64,000 bases of DNA from an uncultured Duncaniella sp. (GCA_958352885.1 CATWQI010000006.1:218431-282430); one strand, 5' to 3'; shown: positions 50,334 to 60,261, numbered from the stretch's first letter. A program made the numbers and translations. The notes: generated by a model from the sequence alone, not told the origin.

Positions 50334-52901
50334 ATGAATTGCAGAACTATTGTTGCTTTAATGCTTATGGTAGTGTCCATGTGTGTATATGGACTTGACA
50401 ACAAGGGTATTACATCGGAGACTGTCAATGCTCAGGGATACTTTACGCTCATCTCTGACGGTACTCCGTTACCTATTCTGATGGCTGACAATGAGTTAAA
50501 GGGTGTTAGCATTGCGGTGGATAATCTTGCCTCGGATTTTGAGAAAGTGTGTGGTGTCAAAGCTCCGGTACACAGATTGCGCGGATACGATGCGGCTACG
50601 GTATCAAATCTCGGATTGAAGGACGGAAAGTGTATCATCGTAGGCTCGGTTGAGTCTCCGCTGATTGCCTCCATGACCGGTTCGGGCAAGCTCGACGGCT
50701 CGCAGCTTGACGGTAAGAATGAGAAGTATCTGATGTCGACAGTGGAGAACCCGTTGCCCGGTATTTCTGAGGCTCTGGTGATAGCGGGAAGTGACCGTAG
50801 AGGTGTGATTTACGGTGTATACGAGCTGTCGGAGCAGATGGGAGTTTCTCCCTGGTACTTCTGGGCGGATGTGCCGGTGGAGAGGCGGGAGAATCTGGCT
50901 CTGAAAAGCGGCACTTATACTGCCGGGGAGCCGTTTGTGAAGTACAGGGGTATATTTCTGAATGATGAGGCGCCATGTCTTACCTCGTGGGTTAAGAACC
51001 GGTATGGCACGGACTACGGTGACCATAATTTCTATGCGCAGGTATGCGAACTGCTGTTGCGTCTGAGGGGCAATTATCTGTGGCCTGCCATGTGGGGCTG
51101 GGCTTTCTATGCCGATGATCCGGAGAACAGTAAGGTGGCGGACGAGATGGGTGTGATTATAGGTACCTCGCATCATGAGCCTATGGCTCGCAATCATCAG
51201 GAGTATGCGCGTAACCGCAGCAAGTACGGCGCATGGAATTACAGTACCAATCGTAAAGCTCTTGATGAGTTTTTCCGTGAGGGTATAGAGCGCATTAAAG
51301 ACACCGAGGATGTAGTGACCATAGGCATGCGGGGCGATGGAGACGAGGCTATGAGCGAGGATGCCGACGTGAAGCTGCTAAAGAACATTATAGCTAATCA
51401 GCGGAACATAATACGTAAAGTGACTAAGCGTCCCGCCTCCGAGACTCCGCAGGTATGGGCTCTGTATAAGGAGGTGCTTGACTATTATGACAAGGGCTTG
51501 CGTGCGCCTGACGATGTGATATATCTGCTGTGCGATGACAACTGGGGGAATGTCCGTAGGGTTCCGGACAAGGAAGAACTCAGGCATCCCGGCGGATTCG
51601 GATTGTACTACCATGTTGACTATGTCGGAGCCCCGCGTAATTCCAAACTGCTTAATGTCACACCTGTGCAGAATATGTGGGAACAGCTTACGCTTGCGTC
51701 CGACTACGGCATTGACCGTATGTGGATTCTGAATGTGGGCGACTTGAAGCCGATGGAGTATCCGATAACTCTATTCCTCGATATGGCATGGAATCCGGAT
51801 GCGCTTACTGTTGACAATCTTCACGGGCATACCCGTGAATTTTGCCGTGCTGCCTTCGGTGATAAGCAGGCAGACGAGGCAGCCCGTCTTCTGAATCTGT
51901 GCTGCAAGTATAATGGCAGAATAACCCCCGAAATGCTCGACAGCAAGACTTACAATCTCGAGACCGGCGAATGGCGCAAGGTTGTGGATGACTATATGCG
52001 CCTTGAGGCAGAGGCGCTAAGGCAATACGTGTCCCTTATGCCGGAACAGAGGGATGCTTACCGTGACCTGATACTTTTCCCGGTTCAGCTGATGGCAAAT
52101 CTCTATGATATGTACTATTCGCAGGCAATGAACCACAAATTGTACAGTGTGGGAAATCCTGAAGCCAATTTCTGGGCTGACAGGGTGGAGGCTGCATTCA
52201 GGCGTGACTCACTTTTGATGGCAGAGTACAATCATGACATAGCCGGTGGAAAATGGAACGGGATGATGAGCCAGAAGCATATCGGGTACACGTCATGGAA
52301 TGATGATTTTCCACGTGACACCTGTCCTTCCACGTTCAGAATAGATAACACGAGTCCCGGGATGTATCAGTTTGAGATCAAGGACGGGGTTGTGGCGATG
52401 GAAGCTGAGCATTTCTATACGGCGGATGCGGGTGCAGCCGGCAACTGGACTGTGATTCCTGACATGGGACGCACATTGAGCGGTGTGACATTGCTTCCGC
52501 ATACAGTTGTCCCTGAGAATGCAGCACTTGAGTATCGTTTCACGTTGCCTGAAGGACAAGAGGATGTTAAGGTGCATGTTGTGGTCAAGTCCACTCTCGC
52601 TTTCAGAAATCTTGACGGTCATCGTTATTCGGTAAGCATTGACGGAGGAGAGCCTGTGATTGTCAATTTCAATTCCAATCTCAATGAAGAGCCGGAGAAT
52701 ATATACAATGTGTTTTATCCGACTGTGGCAAGGCGAGTGGTGGAGAATGTGGTGGATTTCAATGTCAATGACGCTCCTGTGCATACACTGACTCTGCGAC
52801 CTTTGGACTCTGGAGTCGTGTTTGAGAAGATTATTGTGGACTGTGGCGGTTATAAACCTTCGTATCTTTTCATGGAAGAATCCCCATGCCGTAAGGGTTG
52901 A
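50334..52901 (+). CDS. GH115-family glycoside hydrolase (xylan alpha-glucuronidase type)
   Basis: The 855-aa secreted enzyme has a signal peptide (MNCRTIVALMLMVVSMCVYG) and the GH115 pattern: an N-terminal alpha/beta domain (IAGSDRRGVIYGVYELSEQM), WYFWADVPVE, KYRGIFLNDE, the catalytic barrel with NYLWPAMWG and GTSHHEPM, and TIGMRGDGDE. Known GH115 enzymes remove (4-O-methyl)glucuronic acid from xylan. The C-terminal domain (residues about 700-850) is beta-rich. There is no T9SS tail. It is not part of a SusC/SusD locus. Confidence 0.92.
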   Translation: MNCRTIVALMLMVVSMCVYGLDNKGITSETVNAQGYFTLISDGTPLPILMADNELKGVSIAVDNLASDFEKVCGVKAPVHRLRGYDAATVSNLGLKDGKCIIVGSVESPLIASMTGSGKLDGSQLDGKNEKYLMSTVENPLPGISEALVIAGSDRRGVIYGVYELSEQMGVSPWYFWADVPVERRENLALKSGTYTAGEPFVKYRGIFLNDEAPCLTSWVKNRYGTDYGDHNFYAQVCELLLRLRGNYLWPAMWGWAFYADDPENSKVADEMGVIIGTSHHEPMARNHQEYARNRSKYGAWNYSTNRKALDEFFREGIERIKDTEDVVTIGMRGDGDEAMSEDADVKLLKNIIANQRNIIRKVTKRPASETPQVWALYKEVLDYYDKGLRAPDDVIYLLCDDNWGNVRRVPDKEELRHPGGFGLYYHVDYVGAPRNSKLLNVTPVQNMWEQLTLASDYGIDRMWILNVGDLKPMEYPITLFLDMAWNPDALTVDNLHGHTREFCRAAFGDKQADEAARLLNLCCKYNGRITPEMLDSKTYNLETGEWRKVVDDYMRLEAEALRQYVSLMPEQRDAYRDLILFPVQLMANLYDMYYSQAMNHKLYSVGNPEANFWADRVEAAFRRDSLLMAEYNHDIAGGKWNGMMSQKHIGYTSWNDDFPRDTCPSTFRIDNTSPGMYQFEIKDGVVAMEAEHFYTADAGAAGNWTVIPDMGRTLSGVTLLPHTVVPENAALEYRFTLPEGQEDVKVHVVVKSTLAFRNLDGHRYSVSIDGGEPVIVNFNSNLNEEPENIYNVFYPTVARRVVENVVDFNVNDAPVHTLTLRPLDSGVVFEKIIVDCGGYKPSYLFMEESPCRKG

Positions 52902-52950
52902 GATAAACTTTTGTGCTTTGAGCAAGTCTAAATAGAAAGCGGTAAAAGTT

Positions 52951-53463
52951 ATGAACAGGTTATTTACAATAATTGCGGCAGGGCTTCTGCTGGGGTCATG
53001 TTCGTTGATGCAAGGCAACGGAGTGTGGTATCCGGGATACGGTAACGGTGGTAGACCGGAATATCCCGGATATGCTGACGGACCGAATCGTCCTGCGTCT
53101 CCTGTCGGTCATGACAGGCCCGGATATGGCAGTAATAACTATCGTCAGGCTTATTACGTAGGAAAGCATGCGGTGTACTATGACGGACATGAGATTAAAG
53201 GAGCCTCTCCAAATAACTTCAAGGTTCTAAGGGACGGATATGCGAGTGACCCGTGGACTGTGTATTACTGTGGAGTGCCGGTGAAGAATGCGAGTGTCAA
53301 TAGCTTCAAGGCGCTTGGTTATGGCTATGCTAAAGATGCGTGGACGGTGTTCTTCAATGGTTCAAAGGTCAGCAACGCCTCCGCCAATAGTTTTAAGGTG
53401 CTTAAAAATGGTTATGCGAAGGATGCCTGGAACACCTTCTACTGGGGACGTAGGGTGGAATGA
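52951..53463 (+). CDS. lipoprotein with tandem DKNYY-like repeats
   Basis: The 170-aa protein has a lipobox LGSC, a Gly/Pro/Tyr-rich linker (YPGYGNGGRPEYPGY) and a C-terminal array. The array repeats about every 24 residues: VYYDGHEIKGASPNNFKVL, VYYCGVPVKNASVNSFKAL, VFFNGSKVSNASANSFKVL. Each unit is followed by GYAKDAW-like spacing, the DKNYY-type repeat. It probably sits on the outer membrane and binds a partner or glycan; the role is unknown. It lies between GH115 and the T9SS locus. Confidence 0.8.
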   Translation: MNRLFTIIAAGLLLGSCSLMQGNGVWYPGYGNGGRPEYPGYADGPNRPASPVGHDRPGYGSNNYRQAYYVGKHAVYYDGHEIKGASPNNFKVLRDGYASDPWTVYYCGVPVKNASVNSFKALGYGYAKDAWTVFFNGSKVSNASANSFKVLKNGYAKDAWNTFYWGRRVE

Positions 53464-53512
53464 CATCCGCACCTAAAACGTTAACTTGACTTCCCGAGGC
53501 AATATTTCAGAA

Positions 53513-53545
53513 CTGTGACTCGTTACTTTATGTGATGAGTCACAG
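53513..53545 (+). repeat. inverted repeat spanning the start of the PorT-like gene
   Basis: CTGTGACTC (53513-53521) pairs with GAGTCACAG (53537-53545). The start codon (53535 ATG, or GTG at 53532) lies at the edge of the right arm, so the hairpin could hide the start region. Confidence 0.55.
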
Positions 53546-54272
53546 TGTCACATATTGGTTAAGGATAACTGCTGCTGTGCTGGTGGCAGTGGTGTCGGGT
53601 TCCATGGGTGTGAGTGCGCAGCACCTTAACGACAAGCTGCTCAACAGACCTTATGCGGACATGCGTCGGTGGCATCTGGGGCTGGCGGTTGGTTTGCATA
53701 CGCAGGACATATCGTTTACTCACAACGGATTTGTGACAGCAGGTGGAGAGGAGTGGTTTATGGAGCAACCCTCTTTTTCGCCCGGTTTCTGTGTGAACGG
53801 TCTGATAGACTTTCGTCTCAGCAGCTATTTTAACCTTCGTTTCACCCCCGGCATGTACTTTGGCAACCGGGATATAACCATGAGGGAGTACGGTACGGGC
53901 GAACAGCTTCGCCAGAACATCAAATCGGCATATCTGGTGCTCCCTGTGGATTTGAAGTTCTCCGGATTGCGTTACCGGAACTCCCGTCCGTATGTGACCG
54001 GTGGTGTGATGCCTGCATTCAATGTGGCTAAACAGCCTGCCGACTATCTGCGTACCAATACAGCGGATTTCTATCTGACATGCGGTTTCGGCTGTGATTT
54101 CTATCTTCCGTATTTCAAGCTCATACCCGAAGTGAAATTCTGCTTCGGACTGACTGACATAATCCGTCATGACCGCCCTGACCTGGTGGATGACCCTGAA
54201 AAATATAAAATTACCCAATCGTTGAAAAAAGCGGTGTCGCGGATGGTCGTGCTCACCTTTTATTTCGAATGA
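53535..54272 (+). CDS. outer-membrane beta-barrel protein (PorT-like)
   Basis: The 245-aa protein has a signal peptide ending SGSMGVSAQ and alternating hydrophobic strands: WHLGLAVGLHTQDISFT, YFNLRFTPGMYFGN, LVLPVDLKFSG, RPYVTGGVMPAFNV. It ends in VVLTFYFE with a terminal aromatic, typical of small outer-membrane barrels of the PorT/OMP_b-brl type. PorT is an accessory T9SS protein. It overlaps porP by 4 bp (ATGA), so translation is coupled and the genes form one operon. Confidence 0.8.
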   Translation: MSHSVTYWLRITAAVLVAVVSGSMGVSAQHLNDKLLNRPYADMRRWHLGLAVGLHTQDISFTHNGFVTAGGEEWFMEQPSFSPGFCVNGLIDFRLSSYFNLRFTPGMYFGNRDITMREYGTGEQLRQNIKSAYLVLPVDLKFSGLRYRNSRPYVTGGVMPAFNVAKQPADYLRTNTADFYLTCGFGCDFYLPYFKLIPEVKFCFGLTDIIRHDRPDLVDDPEKYKITQSLKKAVSRMVVLTFYFE

Positions 54273-55324
54273 GAATAGTCAAGAGTGTATTACTGCGTAT
54301 ATGCCGGGAGTGCCGTATAGCTGTGACTTTGGCAGTGTCTGTCATGGCTTTGATTGCTGTGCCGGATGTATCCGGGCAGGGTGACGCAATGCTTACGCAC
54401 TACTGGGCTGTCCCGACATATTATAATCCTGCTGCAGCCGGTGACACTGATTATCTGCGCCTGCGTGGCGGCTCCCGTTTGCAATGGGTGGGGATTGACA
54501 ATGCCCCGCGCACGTTTCTTGCCACTGCCGACTTGCCGTTCGTGCTTGCCGGGAAGCGGTTCGGAGCCGGGCTTACCGCGCAGCAGGAGTCTATGGGACT
54601 ATACCGGAATCTCACTGTCAGCCTCCAACTCGGATATAAGCTCCGGCTGCTGAAGGGTGAGCTGACTCTTGCTCTGCAGGGTGGATTCCTGAATGAGCAG
54701 TTCAAGGGTTCGGAAGTCTATATACCTGACGGTGATGACTTTCACCAGCCTGCCGACGAGGCGATTCCTGACCATGACGTCGCCGGCAATGCTTTTGATG
54801 TTGGTCTGGGAGCATACTACCGCCGTGGCGGCTCATGGATTGGCTTGGCGTTGCTGCATGCCAATAATCCCACTGTCACTCTCAGTTCCGAAGGTACAGG
54901 CGGGGGGATAACCGGCGGAATAACGGATGGCGGAGTGACAGGAGTGAGAAATTTTGAGTTTACGGCTCCGAGGGTGCTATATTTCACTGCCGGAAGCAAT
55001 ATAAAGGTGAAAAACACGTTATTAGAAGTGATACCGTCGATACTCGTGAGGAGTGATTTTGACTTTACAAGCTTTGAGCTGACAGGAAGGTTGAGATATA
55101 ACAGCATGTTCAGTGCCGGAGTCGGTTATCGCTATAAAGATGCCGTTTCGCTTATGCTGGGAGCCGAAATCAAGGGTATATTCCTTGGTTACAGCTACGA
55201 TTATAACTTCGGTGACATAGCTGGAGCCTCGTCAGGAAGCCACGAGATATTTGCCGGTTACAGCCTTAAACTTGACTTTTCTGAAAAGAACCGTAACAAA
55301 CACAAAAGTATCCGCATAATGTAA
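54269..55324 (+). CDS. porP: PorP/SprF-family outer-membrane protein
   Basis: The 351-aa protein has the family start GDAMLTHYWAVPTYYNPAAAGD, LRLRGGSRLQWVGIDNAPRT and repeated barrel strands. PorP/SprF proteins work with the GldK/GldN ring or with cargo anchoring at the outer membrane. The gene overlaps the PorT-like gene by 4 bp and lies 3 bp before gldK. The porP-K-L-M-N order matches P. gingivalis. Confidence 0.93.
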   Translation: MRIVKSVLLRICRECRIAVTLAVSVMALIAVPDVSGQGDAMLTHYWAVPTYYNPAAAGDTDYLRLRGGSRLQWVGIDNAPRTFLATADLPFVLAGKRFGAGLTAQQESMGLYRNLTVSLQLGYKLRLLKGELTLALQGGFLNEQFKGSEVYIPDGDDFHQPADEAIPDHDVAGNAFDVGLGAYYRRGGSWIGLALLHANNPTVTLSSEGTGGGITGGITDGGVTGVRNFEFTAPRVLYFTAGSNIKVKNTLLEVIPSILVRSDFDFTSFELTGRLRYNSMFSAGVGYRYKDAVSLMLGAEIKGIFLGYSYDYNFGDIAGASSGSHEIFAGYSLKLDFSEKNRNKHKSIRIM

Positions 55325-55327
55325 CTT

Positions 55328-56773
55328 ATGAAAAAGATAATTGACATATTGCTCATCAGCCTGCTCTCAGTCTCAGGCATGGTCTCGTGCGCTACCGGGA
55401 GCCGCAACTCGATGGGGGGAGAGGTTACCGGTGTGGGCGGCAATTCCTGGGCGGAGCCTACGCCTTACGGCATGGTTCTGGTGGGGCGTGGCTCTGTGAA
55501 GATGGGACCGGCTAAAGCCGATTCACTCTGGGGGGTACGTGCCGATGCCAAGGGGGTGTCGGTCGATGCGTTCTGGATGGACGAGACAGAGATAACCAAT
55601 GCCAAGTACAAGCAGTTTGTATTCTGGGTCCGGGACTCAATTATCCGTGAGCGCCTCGCTGACCCCGCTTATGGCGGCAATGAGGAGTTCATGATAGAGG
55701 AGGACCGCGAAGGAAATCCCATAACACCACGAATCAACTGGGCTAAGGCGATACCATGGCGCAATGCCAACGAGGATGAGCAGCGGGCTATCGAGAGCTT
55801 GTACCGCACTAATCCTATAACCGGCGTAAGAGAACTCGCCCCCGAGCAGCTTAATTATCGTTATGAGACGTATAACCATACAGAGGCTGCCCGCCGCAAG
55901 CATCGTCTCAATCCTGCACGCAGGGAGTACAATACGGACAAACCTATACCTACCGACATACCGCTGATATCCAAGGATACGGCATATATCAATGATGACG
56001 GCGAGATAGTGCGTCAGACCATAACACGTGGTCTGACCGGTGATTTTGATTTTGTCAATACCTATATAGTGAATGTCTATCCCGACACCACGGCATGGAT
56101 TAATGACTTCGACAATGCTTACAATGAGCCATATGTCCGTCTCTATTTCTCACATGGCGGTTACAGCGACTACCCCGTGGTGGGAGTAAGCTGGGAGCAG
56201 GCGACAGCGTTTGCCAACTGGCGTACTGATTTCCTGCGGCGCTCGCTTGGAAAGGACGGCATATATGTGGAGCCTTATCGTCTGCCCACAGAAGCGGAGT
56301 GGGAGTATGCGGCGCGTGCTGGAAAGAGCGAGAACATCTATCCATGGGACGGTGATTTGCCACTCACGGAGGAACAGGGCTGTTTCTATGCCAATTTCAA
56401 GCCTCAGGAGGGGAACTTCACGCAGGACGGTCAATTGATTACCTCAAAGGTGGGTACGTACGCTCCCAACGACTTCGGTCTTTATGACATGGCAGGCAAT
56501 GTGAGTGAATGGACCTCTACGGCTTATACCGAAAGTGTAAGCAAGCTTACCGGAGACCTTAATCCGGAGTACCGCTATGATGCCGCTCAGGAGGACCCGT
56601 ACAGGCTGAAACGCAAGATAGTGCGTGGAGGCTCCTGGAAGGATGTGGCGCACAATGTACGTTCGGATATCCGCATGTGGGAGTACCAGAATGAGCAGCG
56701 CTCATATATAGGATTCAGATGTGTCCGCTCGCAGATTGGGTTTGCCAAGGGTACCGGACGCGGTAGAAAGTAA
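55328..56773 (+). CDS. gldK: GldK/PorK, T9SS ring lipoprotein
   Basis: The 481-aa protein has a lipoprotein signal (lipobox SGMVSC) and a formylglycine-generating-enzyme-like fold: YGMVLVGRGSVKMGPAK, FWMDETEITNAKYKQFV, GVSWEQATAFANWRT, LPTEAEWEYAARAG, GGSWKD, YIGFRCVR. GldK/PorK forms with GldN/PorN the periplasmic ring on the outer membrane. The catalytic Cys pair of true sulfatase activators is not expected. Confidence 0.96.
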   Translation: MKKIIDILLISLLSVSGMVSCATGSRNSMGGEVTGVGGNSWAEPTPYGMVLVGRGSVKMGPAKADSLWGVRADAKGVSVDAFWMDETEITNAKYKQFVFWVRDSIIRERLADPAYGGNEEFMIEEDREGNPITPRINWAKAIPWRNANEDEQRAIESLYRTNPITGVRELAPEQLNYRYETYNHTEAARRKHRLNPARREYNTDKPIPTDIPLISKDTAYINDDGEIVRQTITRGLTGDFDFVNTYIVNVYPDTTAWINDFDNAYNEPYVRLYFSHGGYSDYPVVGVSWEQATAFANWRTDFLRRSLGKDGIYVEPYRLPTEAEWEYAARAGKSENIYPWDGDLPLTEEQGCFYANFKPQEGNFTQDGQLITSKVGTYAPNDFGLYDMAGNVSEWTSTAYTESVSKLTGDLNPEYRYDAAQEDPYRLKRKIVRGGSWKDVAHNVRSDIRMWEYQNEQRSYIGFRCVRSQIGFAKGTGRGRK

Positions 56774-56804
56774 AAAGCCAACTAAATGCTAAACGAAATC
56801 TCCT

Positions 56805-57572
56805 ATGGGAAAAACCAGTATAAAAACCAAACTTGACACTCTGCTGGAGTGGGAGGGTGGACAGCGTCTTTTCAACTTTGCTTACAGTATCGGTGCTGCC
56901 ATTGTGATACTCGGCGCTCTCTTCAAGATACTTCATCTGCCCGGAGGCAACACGTTGCTTTGTGTTGGCATGGGTACGGAAGTGCTGATGTTTGTCATCA
57001 CTGCATTTGACCGCCCTCCCAAGGATTTCAATCCGGAGGAACTGATGTCAGCTGCCGGAGACGGAAAGTATGCAGTGCGCGGTCGGTCGGCTGATACCTC
57101 ATATACCACAGGAGTTTCCGATGGAGTCGTTGCTCCTTCCGAACTTTCAGCCGTGACATGCGAATATCTTGCCCAGATGTCGGCGATTGCCGAGCAGATG
57201 AAGGTGCTGAAGGAGACCACCGAGTCTCTTAATCGTGTTTCGGCTGTGCTGCTTGACAGTTACCGGGCTGTGATAGAGAATTCCGAGTCCATTGCAGCCA
57301 ACTCGCAGGGCTATATCACTCAGATGGACAATCTCAACCGCAATCTCGGCGGATTGAATACCATTTACGAAATCCAGCTTAAGAGTGTGTCGTCGCAGCT
57401 CGATGCTATAGAGCGCATAAACTGTGGCATCAAGGATATACGTGACATGTATGAGAAGAGTGCCACTGCCAGTGAACGCCACTGCGAGGAGTCGGAGAAA
57501 ATGGTGCGTTACATGCAGCAACTCAACAAAATATACGAGAAAACCATAGATAAGACATGGCAGAATCAATAG
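56805..57572 (+). CDS. gldL: GldL/PorL, T9SS motor subunit
   Basis: The 255-aa protein has two transmembrane helices near the N-terminus (about 27-45 and 51-67) with the family signature ILGALFKILHLPGGNTLL and a membrane glutamate (Glu59 in GTEVLMF). It has a cytoplasmic coiled-coil tail. With GldM it forms the proton-powered inner-membrane motor. It overlaps gldM by 16 bp. Confidence 0.95.
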   Translation: MGKTSIKTKLDTLLEWEGGQRLFNFAYSIGAAIVILGALFKILHLPGGNTLLCVGMGTEVLMFVITAFDRPPKDFNPEELMSAAGDGKYAVRGRSADTSYTTGVSDGVVAPSELSAVTCEYLAQMSAIAEQMKVLKETTESLNRVSAVLLDSYRAVIENSESIAANSQGYITQMDNLNRNLGGLNTIYEIQLKSVSSQLDAIERINCGIKDIRDMYEKSATASERHCEESEKMVRYMQQLNKIYEKTIDKTWQNQ

Positions 57573-59122
57573 CGCGGCTTTCACCAAGGCAGAAGATGAT
57601 AAACCTGATGTATATCGTCCTCACAGCCATGCTTGCCCTCAATGTGTCGAGTGACGTGCTTGACGGGTTCGCACAGGTGGAGGACGGTCTGGCTCTTACA
57701 AATGCCAGTGTCGGGCTACGGAATGATGCCATATACTCGCAGCTTGAGGCGTTTACCTCGGGCAATCCGGAGAAGGGTGCGCCCTGGCTCCAGAAAGCAA
57801 CGGAGGTGCGTATCCGTTCGGCGGCTCTTTATCGCCTTGTGGACTCGTTGAAGGTCGCCATTATACGTGAGGCTGACGGTGACGCTGAAAACGTGGCTCA
57901 GGTGGGGCGCCAGGATGACCTTGAGGCTGCTGCGGTGGTTATGCTTGCTCCCGGGGTTAATGAAGGCTCCCGTCTGCGCAAGGAGATTGACACTTACCGT
58001 GGATATGTCACATCGCTGATAGCTGATTCGTCAAAGCGTGTGAGCATCGAACAGTCTCTTTCCACTGTCCCATATCGTCGCCCGGGTACTGTCGCTGCGC
58101 AAAGCTGGGAGAATGCCAAGTTCGAGAATCAGCCCGTTGTAGCAGCCGTGACATTGCTTACCAAACTTCAGAACGATATCCGTTATGCCGAAGGGGAGGC
58201 CCTCACCGGACTCCTTGCGGCGGTCGATGCCGGTGATGTGCGTGTAAATGAACTGAATGCGTTTGTAATACCACGGTCGCGCATTGTGATGCGTGGTGGA
58301 AAGTATACAGCCGATATCGTGCTTGCCGCAGTTGATACCACAGCCCGCCCCGCCATATATGTCGGCGGCTCCAGGCTTGGAAACGATAATGGTGTTTACG
58401 AGCTTCCGGCTTCATCTGCCGGTACGTTTGACTATTCCGGTTACCTTGAGGTGACTCATGGCGATGGCAGCGCTACACGCCACCCGTTTAGCTCAAGCTA
58501 TACCGTTATAGAACCGACTGCTACTGTATCGGCGACTATGATGAATGTGCTGTATGCCGGGATAGACAATCCTCTCGGTATTTCGGTCCCGGGAGTGCCT
58601 ATGTCAGCTGTCAGTGCCACTATTACCAACGGCACTCTTGTACGTAAGGGTGACACCTGGGTAGCGCATCCAGCCAAAGTGGGGGAGAATGCCACGGTGA
58701 CAGTTTCCGCTGAGATGGACGGCAAACGGCAGACGGTTGCCTCCATGGATTTCCGTGTGCGGAAGCTTCCTGACCCTACGGCATTTATCGCATTTGAAGG
58801 TGCTAATGGGATGAGGGAACGTTACAAAGGTGGACGTCCGATTTCAAAATCTACGCTTTTGTCTGCTCCCGGAATCGATGCTGCAATCGATGACGATATG
58901 CTTAATATAGACTTCAAAGTGCTTGGTTTCGAGACTGTAGTCTTCGACCAGATTGGTAATGCGATGCCTGAGGTCTCTGCCGGGGCTGCATTCTCACCGC
59001 GCCAGAAGGAGCAGTTCAAAAGAATGGGACGTGGCAAGCGGTTCTATATTTCCCGTATCCGGGCAAAGGGGCCCGACGGAGTGGAGCGTGTGCTGAGTCC
59101 GGTGGAAGTTATAGTCAACTAA
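57557..59122 (+). CDS. gldM: GldM/PorM, T9SS motor/periplasmic shaft
   Basis: The 521-aa protein has a single N-terminal transmembrane helix (KMINLMYIVLTAMLALNVSS) and the VLDGFAQVEDGL start of the periplasmic part, followed by the four beta domains of the dimeric shaft. It ends IRAKGPDGVERVLSPVEVIV. It passes torque from the GldL ring to the outer-membrane GldK/GldN ring. The length is normal. Confidence 0.95.
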   Translation: MAESIARLSPRQKMINLMYIVLTAMLALNVSSDVLDGFAQVEDGLALTNASVGLRNDAIYSQLEAFTSGNPEKGAPWLQKATEVRIRSAALYRLVDSLKVAIIREADGDAENVAQVGRQDDLEAAAVVMLAPGVNEGSRLRKEIDTYRGYVTSLIADSSKRVSIEQSLSTVPYRRPGTVAAQSWENAKFENQPVVAAVTLLTKLQNDIRYAEGEALTGLLAAVDAGDVRVNELNAFVIPRSRIVMRGGKYTADIVLAAVDTTARPAIYVGGSRLGNDNGVYELPASSAGTFDYSGYLEVTHGDGSATRHPFSSSYTVIEPTATVSATMMNVLYAGIDNPLGISVPGVPMSAVSATITNGTLVRKGDTWVAHPAKVGENATVTVSAEMDGKRQTVASMDFRVRKLPDPTAFIAFEGANGMRERYKGGRPISKSTLLSAPGIDAAIDDDMLNIDFKVLGFETVVFDQIGNAMPEVSAGAAFSPRQKEQFKRMGRGKRFYISRIRAKGPDGVERVLSPVEVIVN

Positions 59123-59160
59123 CCAGATAATTACAATAGATAATACCTAAGCTGAGAGCT

Positions 59161-60261
59161 ATGAAGAAGTTTCTCCTATCCGCCATGTTTATAACAGTTG
59201 TTGCCTGTGCCTGCGCTCAGGATTCAAGCCGTAGCAGCGGTGTGCGCCGTATCGGTGACGACGGAATCTCAAAGGCTCAGGATGCAGGTGTGTCCATGCG
59301 CATGCAGTCACGTCTGGCTGAGAACGAGGTTGACGAATCTGAGCGGCAGTGGATGCGTGTCATATATCGACAGCTTGACCTGAACAAGGATGGCAATGCC
59401 GCACTCTATTTTCCCGACGAGCCGGTGGACGGGCAGGAGAATCTGTTTCGTATCATACTCGGTAGGATAGCGGCAAACGAGCTTCCTGCTTATGAGTATC
59501 TTGACGGGCGTGAGGTATTTACCGATGACTATAAGGTGAATGTGAGTGACATGCTTGACCGTTTCCATATTGCTTATAAGGAAGCAAAAGGTTCTGGCAG
59601 GCGCACTACCCGCTTTGCGATTGATGAAGCGGATGTGCCGGCATCCGAGGTGCTCTCCTATTATATCATAGAGAAATGGGAGTTTGACAAGCGCTATAAC
59701 CGTATGCGTCACAATGTCGAAGCTGTGTGTCCAGTGCTTCACAGGGCGGGCGATTTCGGGACAGAGGATGTGAGGTATCCCATGTTCTGGGTCAGATACG
59801 ATGATTTGCGTCCGTTTATTGCCACTCAGACCATATTTACATCGGACCATAACAACCTTGCCACGAGCACCTATGATGATTATTTCAATCTCGGGCTCTA
59901 CGACGGGGAGATATATAAGACTCGTAACCTGCGCAACAAATCATTGATGCAGCTGTATCCCGATGCCGATGAGCGCGCCAATGCGCAGGACAGCATACAG
60001 CGAAGCCTCGAGACTTTTGAGGATAAGCTTTGGGTGCCGTCGCTTGATGAGCTTGATGCCCGGCGTGAAGCTAAGTATGCCTCTGATGGAGCCGATGGCA
60101 TTTCAGCCAATGCCGTTGAGGAGAAACCGCGCAGTGTGTCACGTTCACAGCGAGGGACGTCTTCCTCTTCGAAAACCAAGCCGGCTAAGGTGAGGAAGTC
60201 GAAATCATCAGCCAAATCGTCAGGTACGGTAACCAGGTCGGTCCGTAACCGCAAGAAATAA
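59161..60261 (+). CDS. gldN: GldN/PorN, T9SS ring protein
   Basis: The 366-aa protein has a signal peptide (MKKFLLSAMFITVVACACAQ) and GldN motifs: WMRVIYRQLDLNKDGNAALY, YEYLDGREVFTD, YYIIEKWEFDKRYNRM, FWVRYDDLRPF. The last 55 residues are Ser/Lys/Arg-rich, an extension I do not know from most family members. It is the last gene of the locus. No strong terminator is seen before the convergent MFS gene. Confidence 0.95.
   Translation: MKKFLLSAMFITVVACACAQDSSRSSGVRRIGDDGISKAQDAGVSMRMQSRLAENEVDESERQWMRVIYRQLDLNKDGNAALYFPDEPVDGQENLFRIILGRIAANELPAYEYLDGREVFTDDYKVNVSDMLDRFHIAYKEAKGSGRRTTRFAIDEADVPASEVLSYYIIEKWEFDKRYNRMRHNVEAVCPVLHRAGDFGTEDVRYPMFWVRYDDLRPFIATQTIFTSDHNNLATSTYDDYFNLGLYDGEIYKTRNLRNKSLMQLYPDADERANAQDSIQRSLETFEDKLWVPSLDELDARREAKYASDGADGISANAVEEKPRSVSRSQRGTSSSSKTKPAKVRKSKSSAKSSGTVTRSVRNRKK

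Noticed and set aside
53160..53460. CRISPR-like direct repeats
   Set aside because: The 72-nt period is in frame and encodes the DKNYY-type protein repeats; no spacers or Cas genes.
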